A stretch of DNA of 64,000 nt, taken from positions 803,869-867,868 of the forward strand of contig VUYV01000291.1 of assembly GCA_008711295.1 (NCBI GenBank), written 5' to 3'. This document shows, piece by piece, positions 46,158 to 57,401 of the stretch. Every line of letters starts with the position of its first letter. Positions within the stretch are counted from its first letter, which is position 1. The stretch is from Anarhynchus alexandrinus. Lineage: Eukaryota; Chordata; Aves; Charadriiformes; Charadriidae. A model generated the notes under the pieces. That model searched no databases and was not told where the DNA came from. It saw nothing but the letters and a program-made list of their open reading frames with translations. The translations under genes were made by a program, and so were the position numbers.

Positions 46158-46527
46158 CAGCCTGGAGAAGAGAAGGTTCCGGGGCGATCTTATTGCGGCC
46201 TTCCAGTCCCTAAAGGGCCTACAGGAGAGCTGGGAAAGGACTTTTTACTGGGGCATGGAGTGATAGGACGAGGGGGAATGGCTTCAAACTGGAAGAGGGC
46301 AGGTTTAGATTGAACATGAGGAAGAAGTTTTTCCCTGTGAGGGAGGTGAGGCACTGGCCCAGGTTGCCCAGAGAGGGTGTTGAGGCCCCATCCCTGGAGG
46401 TGTTCAAGGCCAGGCTGGACACGGCCTTGGGCAGCCTGGTCTGGTGGGAGGTGTCCCTGCCTATGGCAGGGGGGTTGGAACTCGATGATCTTCAAGGTCC
46501 TTTCCAACCTAAACCATTCTATGATTT
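46158..46527 (+). mobile_element. CR1 LINE 3' end, sense (type A)
   Basis: A CR1 copy of about 370 bases. It begins in the ORF2 segment FSLEKRR(F)[13 protein letters not shown], changes frame (2-nt deficit relative to types B and D), and continues with [31 protein letters not shown] and [12 protein letters not shown]. It ends with the UTR and ACCATTCTATGATT. The frame stays open beyond the element to 46882, giving a 190-codon chance fusion with unique DNA. The element body is close to its siblings at 1 and 18677. Confidence 0.93.
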
Positions 46528-48206
46528 TAAATCCCAGGCCAATGGTCAGGGAATGCAGGATGAGAACAAGGATCCCCGTGGGGCGGTCACTCCAGTCTGC
46601 CGGACCACCCACACCCCCCCACTTATTCCTGCCCTCCGCTCAGCAACCAGAGACACGATGCAAAAACAGAGAGGGGGAAAAGCCAAAACGCACAGCTCGG
46701 CCCCGAGCTGCTCCCCCCCAGGCACAGGGGTAACCGGGGGAGCAGCTGTGTTTCTCGCCACCGGGGTTTCCCAGGGATGCAGCGTTCCCGGGGATGCAGT
46801 GAAGTTGGTACCGTTTATGTGCCATGACCTACACCGCCAGCCCAGCCTTGGCTCTGCCCGGCCCCATCCATCCGCGGCCTGAGCCCCAGGGAGCTGCAGC
46901 TTTCTTCCAAGACGGTACTGTGCTGCGTATTTTGACTGGAAGGTATGATTAAGTCTGAATGTCAAAATGTACTGAGGGGCTGAGGAATAAACTCGAGGGA
47001 GATGAATGTAGTGAGACATGCTATTATTTAAAAATACACTGGATGATTTATGCACCTTCTGCAGCCCTCATGCACCTCCTCACTAATGCTTATGCATTTA
47101 TGGACTTTAGTTTTCAGCTGGCAGTGAGGTGTTTCTGCCTTCAGGAGGAGGAAAAGATTCCTGACACTGAACTGAGGCACATAACCCACTGTAAACCCAG
47201 TCCCGCGCGTTCCTGGCCTTTTTCGCACTTCAAGAACCAGGAGGTACCCAGCGAAATGACCAGGCCACCAGTTCACAACACACAGGTGGAAATATTTTTT
47301 TCCTCCACGCACAATCGAGTGACTCTCTGCCACGGGATTATGGAGACTGACAGGATAAATAAATTGATAGATGGATGGAACAAACTTATGGAAGCCAGGA
47401 TCCAGTAGCAGCTATTAAACGGGATGACCAAGGTCCAACATCTGCTTAGGAAGTCACCAAACTCTGATCGCTGTAAACAAAGGCAAGAAGGGGAGGAGGA
47501 GGTGTTGCTTGAGGAAAGACTGCTCTGGATGCTCCCCCAGTTCACACTTTTGTTTAAGCATCTGTTAATTGCCGTTGCCAAAGGCAGGAGCTGGGGATGA
47601 GGGATGACTGGTCTGATTCGGAGTGGCTGTATTTGAGCTCCTACCCCAGCCTGGGGATGTGCCCCCAGGGCACCCGCGTCCCCGTCCGGTCCCGGCTCCG
47701 ACGCAGCCAAAAGGGGCGGTTTGAAGGGCGGCGCAGTCACCCGTCGGTACCGGGGTGCGCATCGCTGTCAGCGAGAGGCGGCTCGGCAGCACCGAGCAGT
47801 AACTTCGCGTGGCAAATAAATTATAGACTTCACTTTGGGGGGGGTTATAAAACCAGTTCATTCTGCAGATATAAACATTATAAAAATAAAACTGAAAATA
47901 AATCATTAAAAATGGGAACACAGCAGGAGAAGAAAGGAAGTAAGGAGAAAGGAAGGGAGAGGTAATGAATCTGGAAGGACAGATAAGCAGCTGGAAGATG
48001 AAAGAGGAAAATAAAATTAGAAAACAGACCTGCAGTGGAAGGAGAGCGTCACAGAAATACACGTTTGAGGAGCCAGTTCATTTGTTGACCAAGGTCAGTG
48101 GATTTAATGTCGCCTGCAGATTTTCAGCTTAAACTTTCAAGGAAGTAAACTTCCGAGTGATTACAATGTCATCCAACCTTCCAGAAACATTGCCAAGGCA
48201 CTGACG
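46528..48206. other. Non-coding stretch, nothing recognised
   Basis: Unique sequence, mixed composition. The open frames of up to 169 codons have no recognisable domain; the minus-strand 165-codon frame at 47565-48062 is phenylalanine-rich because the plus strand is A-rich. Confidence 0.5.
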
Positions 48207-48310
48207 TTTATACACACACACAAGTGTATCTATATACACACATTATATGTGATTTTACTTATATATACACAGATATGCTTTTTTAACATATACATGCATA
48301 TATAATTTTT
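48207..48310. repeat. Degenerate (CA/TA)n simple repeat
   Basis: About 100 bases of mixed TATACACACACA and TATATACAC units, broken by short unique insertions: an old, decayed dinucleotide microsatellite. Confidence 0.75.
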
Positions 48311-48539
48311 TAGGACTCCAGAAGAAAAAAAGCTTTTTGTGAAAGTATCGAGGTTTGCCGTTGTCAAAGAGGGAAGGCTATGTACATCTCATCTGCCGTT
48401 ATTTCCTGGCTGTGCCAGAGGTACATCCCCAAGATGTTCCCCAACAAAGCTCGGGAATGTGACAACTTTGAGTGAAAGCTTTGTGAAAACACAGACTGAA
48501 ACATTTGTAAACGAGTCTGAAATGAGACGAGTACGTCAG

Positions 48540-48580
48540 AAAAAAAAAAAACAAACCAAACCCATCCAACAGCACAACAA
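48540..48580. repeat. A-tract followed by AACCAAACC-type sequence
   Basis: A run of twelve A, then ACAAACCAAACCCATCCAAC. One of several tracts of the same build in the window. Confidence 0.75.
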
Positions 48581-48725
48581 ATTTTAAAATTCAATGCTAT
48601 GTCACCAGCGATAGGGGTTTCTTGAAAGGCGGGACCACGCGGGGAACGTGCCACAGCCCCAGTTCCCCGCACGCAGCTTCTGCCCGCTGCCGGGCTCAGG
48701 GCGGAGAGAGGAAAATCTTGTCCGT

Positions 48726-48742
48726 ATACACACACACACACT
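48726..48742. repeat. (CA)n microsatellite
   Basis: A short run of CA dinucleotides followed by CTCTCTGC. Confidence 0.8.
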
Positions 48743-48869
48743 CTCTGCACGTGCATAAACCATTACTGTAGAGCAGCAAGGCTTTCCCTGACCTTTAGAT
48801 ATTGCATATCAGAAAATGGCACCTCATTATGCAGCTGCAAGACATTAAAGTAATTTTTTTTTCCACCGT

Positions 48870-48973
48870 AAAAAAAAAAAACCACACAAAAAAACCCAAA
48901 AACAAACAAACAAAAACAAAAAAAACCCCAAACCAGAACAAAAATAACCCCCCCAAACCAAACAGACAAACAA
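48870..48973. repeat. A/C-rich low-complexity tract
   Basis: About 100 bases made only of A and C apart from two or three G/T residues: A homopolymers separated by CCC and by CAAACAAACAAA units. It is the largest of the A/C tracts here. The T-rich frame on the minus strand (48763-48996) is an artefact of this composition. Confidence 0.85.
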
Positions 48974-49445
48974 GTCCAAACCCGCCCTACAGCCAAGATG
49001 CATTTGAGTTCTCTCCTTGGTTCAAACCCTTCTCTGTGGAGTAATAGAGCTCAGTGAATAAGAGCACACCCCTCCTTCCTAATTCACTCCGAAGCAGAGC
49101 TGATTAAAACCAACCATTTCTCAACCATTTCGCCCCTGCGCAGGGCCGAGCGCCCCGAGCTGCGAGGAGACGGTGGAGTATCGCTCAGCGAGGAAATTCC
49201 AACAAGGACATGGCACACTTTCTTAGGACCAAATCCAATTAAAACATTTCCATTTTCGTCTCCTGACCACCCAAAGTAAAGCGCAGCACGTCTGGCTCCA
49301 GAGCACTTCAAAGCACTGTTTAATTGTATGAATATTTTAATGTAACACAAGAGAGAGAGATCCTCTGCTGCTCTCAATTAGCACAGCTTCACCAAGTCAG
49401 AGCGGTGCACGCCAGTGAGGAGTCGGGCCCCAAATGGGGTTTAAG

Positions 49446-49494
49446 GAAAAAAACAAAAAAAAACAAACCAAACCACCACAACAACAAAAACAAC
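49446..49494. repeat. A/C-rich low-complexity tract
   Basis: AAAAAAACAAAAAAAAACAA followed by ACCAAACC and (ACA)n units, the same build as the tracts at 48540 and 48870. Confidence 0.82.
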
Positions 49495-49499
49495 ATGTT

Positions 49500-50968
49500 A
49501 GCACAGTATCGAAATTCAGCCTTTGCGGAACATTTAAATATTTGTAGTGTTGCTCCTCCAAAAGATGTTCTATATTTACAAACGTATCAAAATTTATAAA
49601 TATATATATATTTACGAAGCTATCAAAATTTACAAAGAAAAGCCTAATTTCAGCTATCGCCCCTGGCCCGGCAGGGCTAACCCTGCCCGCACCCCACGGG
49701 GACGCAGTCTGGACACCCGCGTCCTGCCGAGCCCAGAGCTCCCCCCGCTGAGCATCCCTGTGTCCTGACTCAGGTTCCCCGGCGGAACAGGAGCCTGGAT
49801 CCCCAGCGACACGAGATTAACCAGCTCTGAAAGTCCTAATTCTCCAGGCTTTAGCGAAAAAGGTAATTTCAACGCCGCTCAGAAGGTGATCCTGAGCACC
49901 CGGAGCCGGAAGGCAGCCTCGTCCCCTGCACGCCGCGTGTCGCTCGGGGGCTCTGTGCAGCGTTTCTGGGACAGTGGCTTTGGAGTTGCTTCGTTTAAGG
50001 AAATAAAACAAAACGCACACCGAAAAGAGCCGCCTGCTGCCCAGTGCAGCGCACAGGGCGCTCTCAATCTGCGAGGGACGGGGAGGTTATGGAGCAAACA
50101 CTCCTGTTGCCTTTTCTGTGGAAAACACAGTATTTCAGGATCTCAACAGGAAAAGATAAACTCCACCAAATGTTTTACCATAAAGTGTAACAGATTTATA
50201 TTACCACAAGAGATCTATTTTGGATGGCTAAAACCCACACACACACAGAGTCCAATTCTCCAGGTTTTTTCAAACCATTTCCGTGGAACACCATTAAATC
50301 TTATATAGAATCCTGGAAATTTCCTCTCTGGTGACTCCTCTGAGGTTTCGTCATTAAGGCAACTCCTGGAAGAGCGCTCTGCTGTCGGAGGAAGGAGGAA
50401 GTAAAGCAAGCGTTGCATCCCCGAAGAGCCGAGATAGACACAGGGCACATTCGCTGGGGCTACGACCGCCAACCCGAAACCGTAAAAGCCGATGGCACCG
50501 TATCACAAAGTCGCTCTTCAGAGAACTTCGCCGTCTTATGCTCGCACCGGTGAGAATGAAAGCCATTAGCGCAGTATGATTAAACTCCCCGTAGGACATT
50601 TTTTTAAGAAAATAAAAGGTTGGAAGTTGGAATTATCCTCTTCTGTAATGACTTTTGGATTATACTGTCTGAACCGCGTGGTTTTACTTGGTATAAAAAT
50701 ATTAACCCATGAGAGGAGCCGCGGAGGTTGGTGGTGTTATCAAGTCTTCGGAATCCAATCTAAGAGATTCCCTTTACTACCTTTTTTTTTCTCCTTATAG
50801 GGCTTTAAAGTAATAAATATATCCTAGTTTCACATGTCTCTTAATCTCAAGCTATTCAAAGCGCTATGAATTGCAATTGGCCTCATCTCAGCAAGCCCCA
50901 GCTCCCTCGGCCTCAGAAAAAAGGTTGTTGAGTTGATCTGAGAACAGAAGGAAGAACCTTGTATTTTT
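49500..50968. other. Non-coding stretch with GC-rich patch
   Basis: A short TATATA run lies near 49600. A GC-rich, CpG-containing patch spans about 49660-49960. A (CA)n run lies at 50235-50248. The open frames of up to 140 codons are unrecognised. Confidence 0.5.
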
Positions 50969-51020
50969 AACAAACAAACAAAAAAAACCTAACCAAAACC
51001 CTCACCCAACCACCTCAACC
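50969..51020. repeat. A/C-rich low-complexity tract
   Basis: AACAAACAAACAAAAAAAACC followed by TAACCAAAACCCTCACCCAACC; same build as the other A/C tracts. Confidence 0.8.
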
Positions 51021-52112
51021 CTGAATAACAGCTTTCTCAAGGTGAAAGGGAAAATCACCACCCTGGGATTGGCCACTTCACCGCACGTAGAAGTGCCGGA
51101 GCTGGACAGGGGGGTCTGAAGCCCCCACACCACGGGGTGGAAGAGGTCTCTTGGGTCGGGCTTGGCAACCCCCAGTCCTCCTCCTTCCATCGAGGAGGGC
51201 CTTCTGCCCGAAGCCTTCACAGCTAAGGAAGGGGAAGGGTTTCCAGGACAAATCCTTCTCCAGCATCAGGCTGGCAGCCCCTGAAGATCTGCAGGACCCC
51301 ACGGGACACTTTGCTCCCACATGAGAGGGTTTCCACCCACGCAGTGTCGCTGCCTTCTGAACGAGCCACTTGACAGCCACAGCTACAGCGTCTCACCGCT
51401 TTAGGGCTTTAACGCATCCGTCTTTCTGATAGCTTCACATGTCACTGACGGAGTAACCTATTTAGCTTCAAGGCCTTTGAAGAATTAGCGTGCACCAGAC
51501 CCACGGCGTTAAACGACTCTCTGAAAGTTAATGGGTGCGAAACTGCATATATTAAGTGCCGGGAAAATTGATGGGATGTCAGGTGGAGGAAATTTTTCCA
51601 CAGACCCTCTTTTTGGGCAAACAGCTAGAAGGAAGGACCTCAGGCATCTCCCATTTCAGGTGTGGTGGATCTTTTTGATCCTCTTAATAGCCAAGTCCCC
51701 TCTGCAGTCGTGTCCCATCAGCCCCCCCGCTGCCATCAGGCCAGAAGTAAAGCCCACAGTGGCACCTTCCAGTCTCTGCTCATATTTTGTCCCACGATAG
51801 GAAGGACCACAAATTCAGTGCTGAGCTCTCCCAAATCAGCAACATCACTATCCAGAGCAAAACCGGGGCTTTGACTGCAGACCCAGCTTGCACCAAGGAA
51901 CTCGCTCACAGTCCGCTCTGTCCCTATGCAGAAGGCCTCCCGTCAGAGTATTGTCTTACATCCTAAAATTATTTTTCTCTGGAGAAGAAAGACAAGTAAT
52001 GAGATACGCAGCCCACGGTTGCACTTCTCCAGATGCATTTCCACGGCCCAGAGCGCCTTACAGACACCACATTGGCCCTTTGCAAAATTTCCCCATGGGC
52101 TGAGGTAGGAGA
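51021..52112. other. Non-coding stretch, nothing recognised
   Basis: Unique sequence; the open frames (up to 100 codons) are unrecognised. Confidence 0.5.
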
Positions 52113-52272
52113 TCTTAGAATGGTTTAGGTTGGAAAGGACCTTGAAGACCATCGAGTTCCAACCCCCCTGCCATAGGCAGGGACACCTCCCACCAGACCA
52201 GGCTGCCCAAGGCCACGTCCAGCCTGGCCTTGAACACCTCCAGGGATGGGGCCTCAACAACCTCTCTGGGCA
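52113..52272 (-). mobile_element. CR1 LINE 3' end, antisense (type A)
   Basis: The shortest clear CR1 copy, about 160 bases: TTAGAATGGTTTAGGTTGGA at the left, then the UTR and the minus-strand motifs [12 protein letters not shown] and [16 protein letters not shown]. It is truncated within LPREVVEA at about 52272. The octamer tail is nearly absent (only one partial unit). The 148-codon minus-strand frame at 52115-52561 is a chance fusion of CR1 and unique DNA. Confidence 0.9.
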
Positions 52273-52590
52273 AGATGTTTGGCAACTGCCACCGGCGACT
52301 TCCTTGCCACCTCCTGCCAGCCTCAGCCCTCACCGCTGAATCCCCGGGCAGGTCTCCAGAAATAAAGAGGTGGGGAAGGAAGGTTTGTTCTTCTCTGTGG
52401 TCGCCCTTCACACGCGCTAGTACAGCAGTAACTCCAACCTCCATAACGGATTCTCCTGCCTGGTAATGGATGGGACGCCGTGACAAAGCTCGCTGTGCTG
52501 ATGTGCGAGAAGCTGCCCGACCCCCCTGCCCAGACACAGCCCAGGGAGGGAGGGAGGACACCTGGGTGCTGGAGCATCCCTGCTGGGGTT

Positions 52591-52640
52591 TAGAAAGAAG
52601 GAAAGAAAGAAAAAAAAAATAAAGAAAAGGATGAAAGGAG
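52591..52640. repeat. (GAAA/GGAA)n purine-rich tract
   Basis: An A/G-only run with GAAAGAAGGAAAGAAAGA and a following A tract. Confidence 0.8.
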
Positions 52641-53743
52641 CCAGAGAAGAGTATGAGAATGAGACTTGGGGCTGAAGGTACTTGACTTTAGTGGCTTAAT
52701 GACTCGCAGGGTTCGGTTGTGCTGGGACGGACTGTGCAGGATTTCTAAACCCTCACCCCCCAGCACTGCTCAGTGCCCCAGAATGAGACCACAGCACAGC
52801 ACAGCAACTGCGCCCCGCTGACACGCGCACACCAGGTCCGTGTTTCTTTCCACCCCAGGCAAATTTCCTATATATTACCCTTCCGGGATATATACATCTA
52901 TTTTTTTTTTAGTATCCTGATCACAACATTATTTAATGTCAAATTAAATTTCTGCCAAATTTCAGGACAAAGTAGACTTTCTAAAAAAAAAGAAAATATT
53001 ATAAAGCTTCCAGTGCCCAACCCCTCCCCACTATGTTTAATATTATGATCTGATCTACTTAGCTGTCCATTGAATCCTAAGACACAAAACCTAGGGGCAG
53101 GGTCCAATATTTGCTGCTCAAGAAAGGGAGAATTCTGTGGATCTTGCTGGATAAATGCTGTCTTTGAGTTTGAAACCAAGTGATTTACTCCCTAAATATT
53201 TGTGTGAAGTTTTGCCAGTGTGAAAATATTCTTTAGACGTCAGACTTTCATACTACTGTTTCTAAGAGTTCAGCTTTTCTTTATTGTTATTCATCAAATC
53301 TGCCACTTTCTACTCTCTTGATTTGCACTGCACAAACGCCTCTCCTAGGAGGCAATTATATACACTTTTTTAATATTCTTAAATGTTATCAGATGCCTCT
53401 GCAAAACAGTTGTCAGATCTCTTACTAAAATCTAAGGCATCGCTCTTCTGTTCGGAGTGCCTTTGCTTATAATAAATCAGATTAACAAGACTAACTGAGT
53501 GCAGTTTAACTCTTCCCACTGTGACTGGAGACTTTCCTGAACTACACGCGCTGCACTTTTCAAGCTGTGCCAGCTCTTTTTACCCATTAACTGAAAATGA
53601 ATTAGGGGAGAAGTTCTCCATAACGTACTTTGTCTTTCAAATCAGCGTGAGGGATGAGCACAGTGTCTGGCAGTCATCTCTCAACACACACCTCTTCCTT
53701 CGTTATACAAAAGGGGCCAAGAGCCCAAAGTGGTGGTAGTGGC

Positions 53744-53758
53744 GGGGGGGGGGGGGGG
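53744..53758 (+). repeat. Poly-G tract (G15)
   Basis: Fifteen consecutive G residues after GGTGGTAGTGGC; unusually long for a G homopolymer, and able to form a quadruplex. Confidence 0.88.
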
Positions 53759-54036
53759 AGTTTGGGTGCTTGAGTTCAGAGTGACCGTCTTCAAAACTGC
53801 CCTCAATAAGCACACTTTTGCTAGCAAATTCCTCACATACACTATGTTTTGCTCCTGCATTGGTTGCAGGCTGCTGGCATCCTGTCAGGGCAGCCCGGGA
53901 CCCGAAATGTTCTGCCTGGGGAGTCTTCCTCACAGTCCCAGCGCACGGAGGTGAACACCAGCAGTCCCAACATACCTTCACCAGTGCACACCACAGTTAT
54001 AAACAGCCACACAGGGACTTGTCCTCTGGTCTTTGC

Positions 54037-54952
54037 CATAGAATCAGGGAATAGTTTGGGTTGGAAGAGACCTTTAAAGGCCATCTAGTCCAACCCCCCT
54101 ACAATGAGCAGGGACATCTTCAACTAGACCAGGTTGCTCAGAGCCCCGTCCAACCTGACCCTGAATGTTTCCAGGGATGGCATATCTGCCACCTCTCTGG
54201 GCAACCTGGGCCAGTGTTCCACCACCCTCATCGTAAAAGGTTTCTTCCTTATATCTAGTCTAAATCTTCCCTCTTTTAGTTTAAAACCATGACCCCTTGT
54301 CCCATCACAACACGCCCTGCTAAAAAGTTTGTCCCCACCTTTCTTATAAGCCCTCTTTAAGTACAGAAAGGCCACAATAAGGTCTCCCCGGAGAATTCTC
54401 TTCTCCAGGCTGAACAACCCCAACTCTCTCAGCCTCTCCTCATAGGAGAGAGGCTCCATCCCTCTGATCATTTTTGTGTCCCTCCTCTGGACCCACTCCA
54501 ACAGCTCCATGTCTTCCCTGTGCCAAGGGCTCCAGAGCTGGACGCAGTACTCCAGATGGGGTCTCACCAGAGCAGAGTAGAGGGGCAGAATCACCTCCCT
54601 CGACCTTCTGGCCACACTGCTTTTGGTGCAGCCCAGGATACAGTTGGCTTTCTGGGCTGCGAGTGCACATTGCCAGCTCTTGTCCAGCTTTTCGTCCACC
54701 AGTACCCCCAAGTCCCTCTCAGCAGGGCTGTCCTCTCCAACCCTTCATCCCCCAGCCTGTATTGATACTGGGGGTTGCCCCAAACAAGGTGCAAGACCTT
54801 GCACTTGGCCTTGTTGAACCTCATGAGGTTCACATGGCCCCACTTCTCGAGCCTGTCCAGGTCCCTCTGGATGGCATCCCGTCCCTCAGACGCGTCAGCT
54901 GCACCGCTCAGCTCGGTGTTCTCTGCAAACGTGCTGAGGGTGCGCTCAACCA
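54037..54952 (-). mobile_element. CR1 LINE fragment, antisense, about 915 bp (type D, longest copy)
   Basis: The longest CR1 copy in the window. The minus strand from 54952 reads [39 protein letters not shown] and KAKCKVLHL, the end of the reverse transcriptase region. A single frame change near 54715-54740 follows. It then reads [90 protein letters not shown] and a stop after ALSNLV. The UTR and CATAGAATCAGGGAAT tail follow. The part up to the stop is otherwise open. The catalytic YADD-bearing core is missing through 5' truncation, so no activity is possible. It differs from types A-C in protein and UTR (CTTTAAAGGCCATCTAGTCC). Confidence 0.94.
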
Positions 54953-57401
54953 CATTTTTGCTATCCTCAGCTGCAGTTCAGACCACAGCAGTAACTGCAA
55001 CCAAGAGCTGTACACCTCTGCCTCCTCCTTTGGTGCCAGCCAGGCTGCAGCAGAGTAGTGGCCCATCACTCCAGGGACTGGAAGGAGCACCCAAGCAGAG
55101 CAAGATATGCACCCCAGATCTGGGGCTTGAGGCACCAGAAAACGAGCAGGCTGCAGAAACATCCCTCTCCAGCATTTCCTACAGAGAAACAGATCTTAGA
55201 GAAGGTGCCGTAAACACATGAACATCACGCTGGCCTGGAGAGAGGACAGTGGAAATAAAGTAGAAATAAAGAGTTAACAGCAACACTCTGATTGACTTGA
55301 AAGGGGCTAAGATTTCACCCGGCCTGTTTCAGAGCGTGGAGCAAGATACCCACAAGAACACCTCTCCAGAGAAGAACTGCCTTTTTATACACAGAATAAT
55401 GTGCATTCGTAAGGAGGCAGATGTCCAAAACTTAGAGCTACTGTCTTCCAAACAAGCCACTCTCATTGAAATTCCTGATGGATTTGTGTTCCCAGGTATC
55501 CTCTCAAAAAACATGTCCCTGTCAGCAGGGGAGTGACGTGGAGGAGGAGGCACAATCTATATCCTAAATCAGAAGGCTCTCACAAAATGAGCTGGCCAAA
55601 GAACAGCACAAGAGAAATGGGGCATGCGATGAAAACACATAAATCTGTCCTCCAGCGACCTTGATGTCACGATTTCCAGACACCCTCCAAGAGGGCCGGA
55701 CCTCTGGTTTCCACTTCTTTTTCAAATTCATGAAGTGGGTTGAAAACTTCAGCCAAACTCGTGTCACCACACACAGTCGCAAATATTCACAGGGCTTTTG
55801 CATTATGAATGGCCGTGCTAACTGTGCGTCCACGGGCAGCTCAGCCATCTCCGGCTGCTCTGGAGCTCGGCTCAAGGAGATGCTCAGGTGAATCAGAAGT
55901 CAGAAAGTTCCTGTTCGGAAAATCTCTCCAAGTCTATTAACCCCTCTGACCGATGACACACGGAATTGTCATTTTAAGACAGGGCAATCCAAACGGCGGA
56001 CAGTTACACTGGATCTGGACCACAAGCAGATATCACCTCGACCTTCCCAAGGTCACGGCCCTGTGACATCTCCGGTGCTCAGGTGGGAGATGTCACAGAC
56101 CCCCAGGGCACTACACCAAGCTGGTACCCGTGGCTGCCCCTGCCCCTTTCCCGCTCCCAGTGTGGCACACAGTGCTTCCATCGTCTTCACGTGAGGCGCC
56201 GGCGTCCCAGTATGGAGGGGAACCCATCACTCACCTCCTAAACCGCCTGACCCCAACCATGAAAAATAAGGATGAGAACAGAGCAACAGCAGCTTTCTAA
56301 TGCACTTTTCCAGAAGTGGCTCATCTAAAACTTTCAGAGGAACTTGCACGAGCTGCGAAGTTTATTCCTGCAGCTACAGGACCCAGTGAAAATGTTGACT
56401 TAGAAAAATCTCACTGTACTAATAAGCTTCCGAGGCCTTTCTTACGCTGCTTGTCTCCCACCAGGGCTGCTTCACACTAGTTGTTTAATAACAGTCCAGC
56501 CAGCAGTGCCATAAGTGGTGCCATGTTTCCATAACTGCTCTGAGCCCGGCCACCAGGAAGCTCACTGAGGACGGGAGTTGGACCAGCTGTTCATTTGACC
56601 TATGTATTTTTTCTTAAATATGCAATTGCAAATCTTATCTTCTCTGCACATATGGCTCCTGTACAGAAAACGTTCTTTCCACTAAGAGAACCTCCAGGGA
56701 CGTAACATTAGCTGCAAGCAAGCAATGCAAATGCTGAAATGCTTTATCACCATTACAGAGTCCAAACGCAAAAGCAATATTTGACCCAGAGATATTTTTC
56801 CATTTATTTAAAAAAAACAACCCAGATGATTAAAGGCTTCTGTAGGAACATCCAAGTAACACACAGTACAATTTAAATAGCGACTGCTTACTGACAAACC
56901 ACAGCCAGTGCGACACGGTCCTCAAAAACCCAATCACAAGGTGTGGCAATTTACCATATTTTCACAGAAATCGGCCAGGCAGGAGAGAACTGGGGCGGGT
57001 TTGCCCGAGGCGGAGGAAGGACACGATAGAAAGGTGGAGGCGGGAGCCTTCTGTGGGGTAAGTGTCCTGCTGTGTTACTGGCACGCAGCAGTGCGGAAAA
57101 ACACGTGTTCAAGGAAAGGCAATTTTTTATAGGTGAACACAGGCTACTCACGTAGCCTTTCCTCGGGAGAGTAAATTATTGCACTGCTGGGGGAAAACAG
57201 AGCAAGTTTAGTGCAAGCCAAGGAACTTTACAGAGGAGTTTGGAGTGGAGTGCTGAAAGTCCGACAGACACAGGGACAGGGGATGCCATAGCTGGATCAT
57301 GTCAAAGGCACCATAAGAGCACAGTTTCCTTTGGGCAGCTGTACAAGATGCGACTTCAACACTTCTCCGGAAGATTTTTTTATTGGGTTTTGGGCCGCAG
57401 T
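54953..57401. other. Non-coding stretch, nothing recognised
   Basis: Unique sequence; the plus-strand frames continuing out of the CR1 antisense (54474-55058, 54775-55221) are chance. No repeat or exon is recognised. Confidence 0.5.

Larger units (their letters stand above)
52273..54036. other. Non-coding stretch with simple repeats
   Basis: A purine-rich (GAAA/GGAA) tract lies at 52591-52640, a T-rich run near 52901, an A9 run near 52983 and G15 at 53744-53758. The part at 53040-53520 is AT-rich and complex. There is no recognisable exon. Confidence 0.5.
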
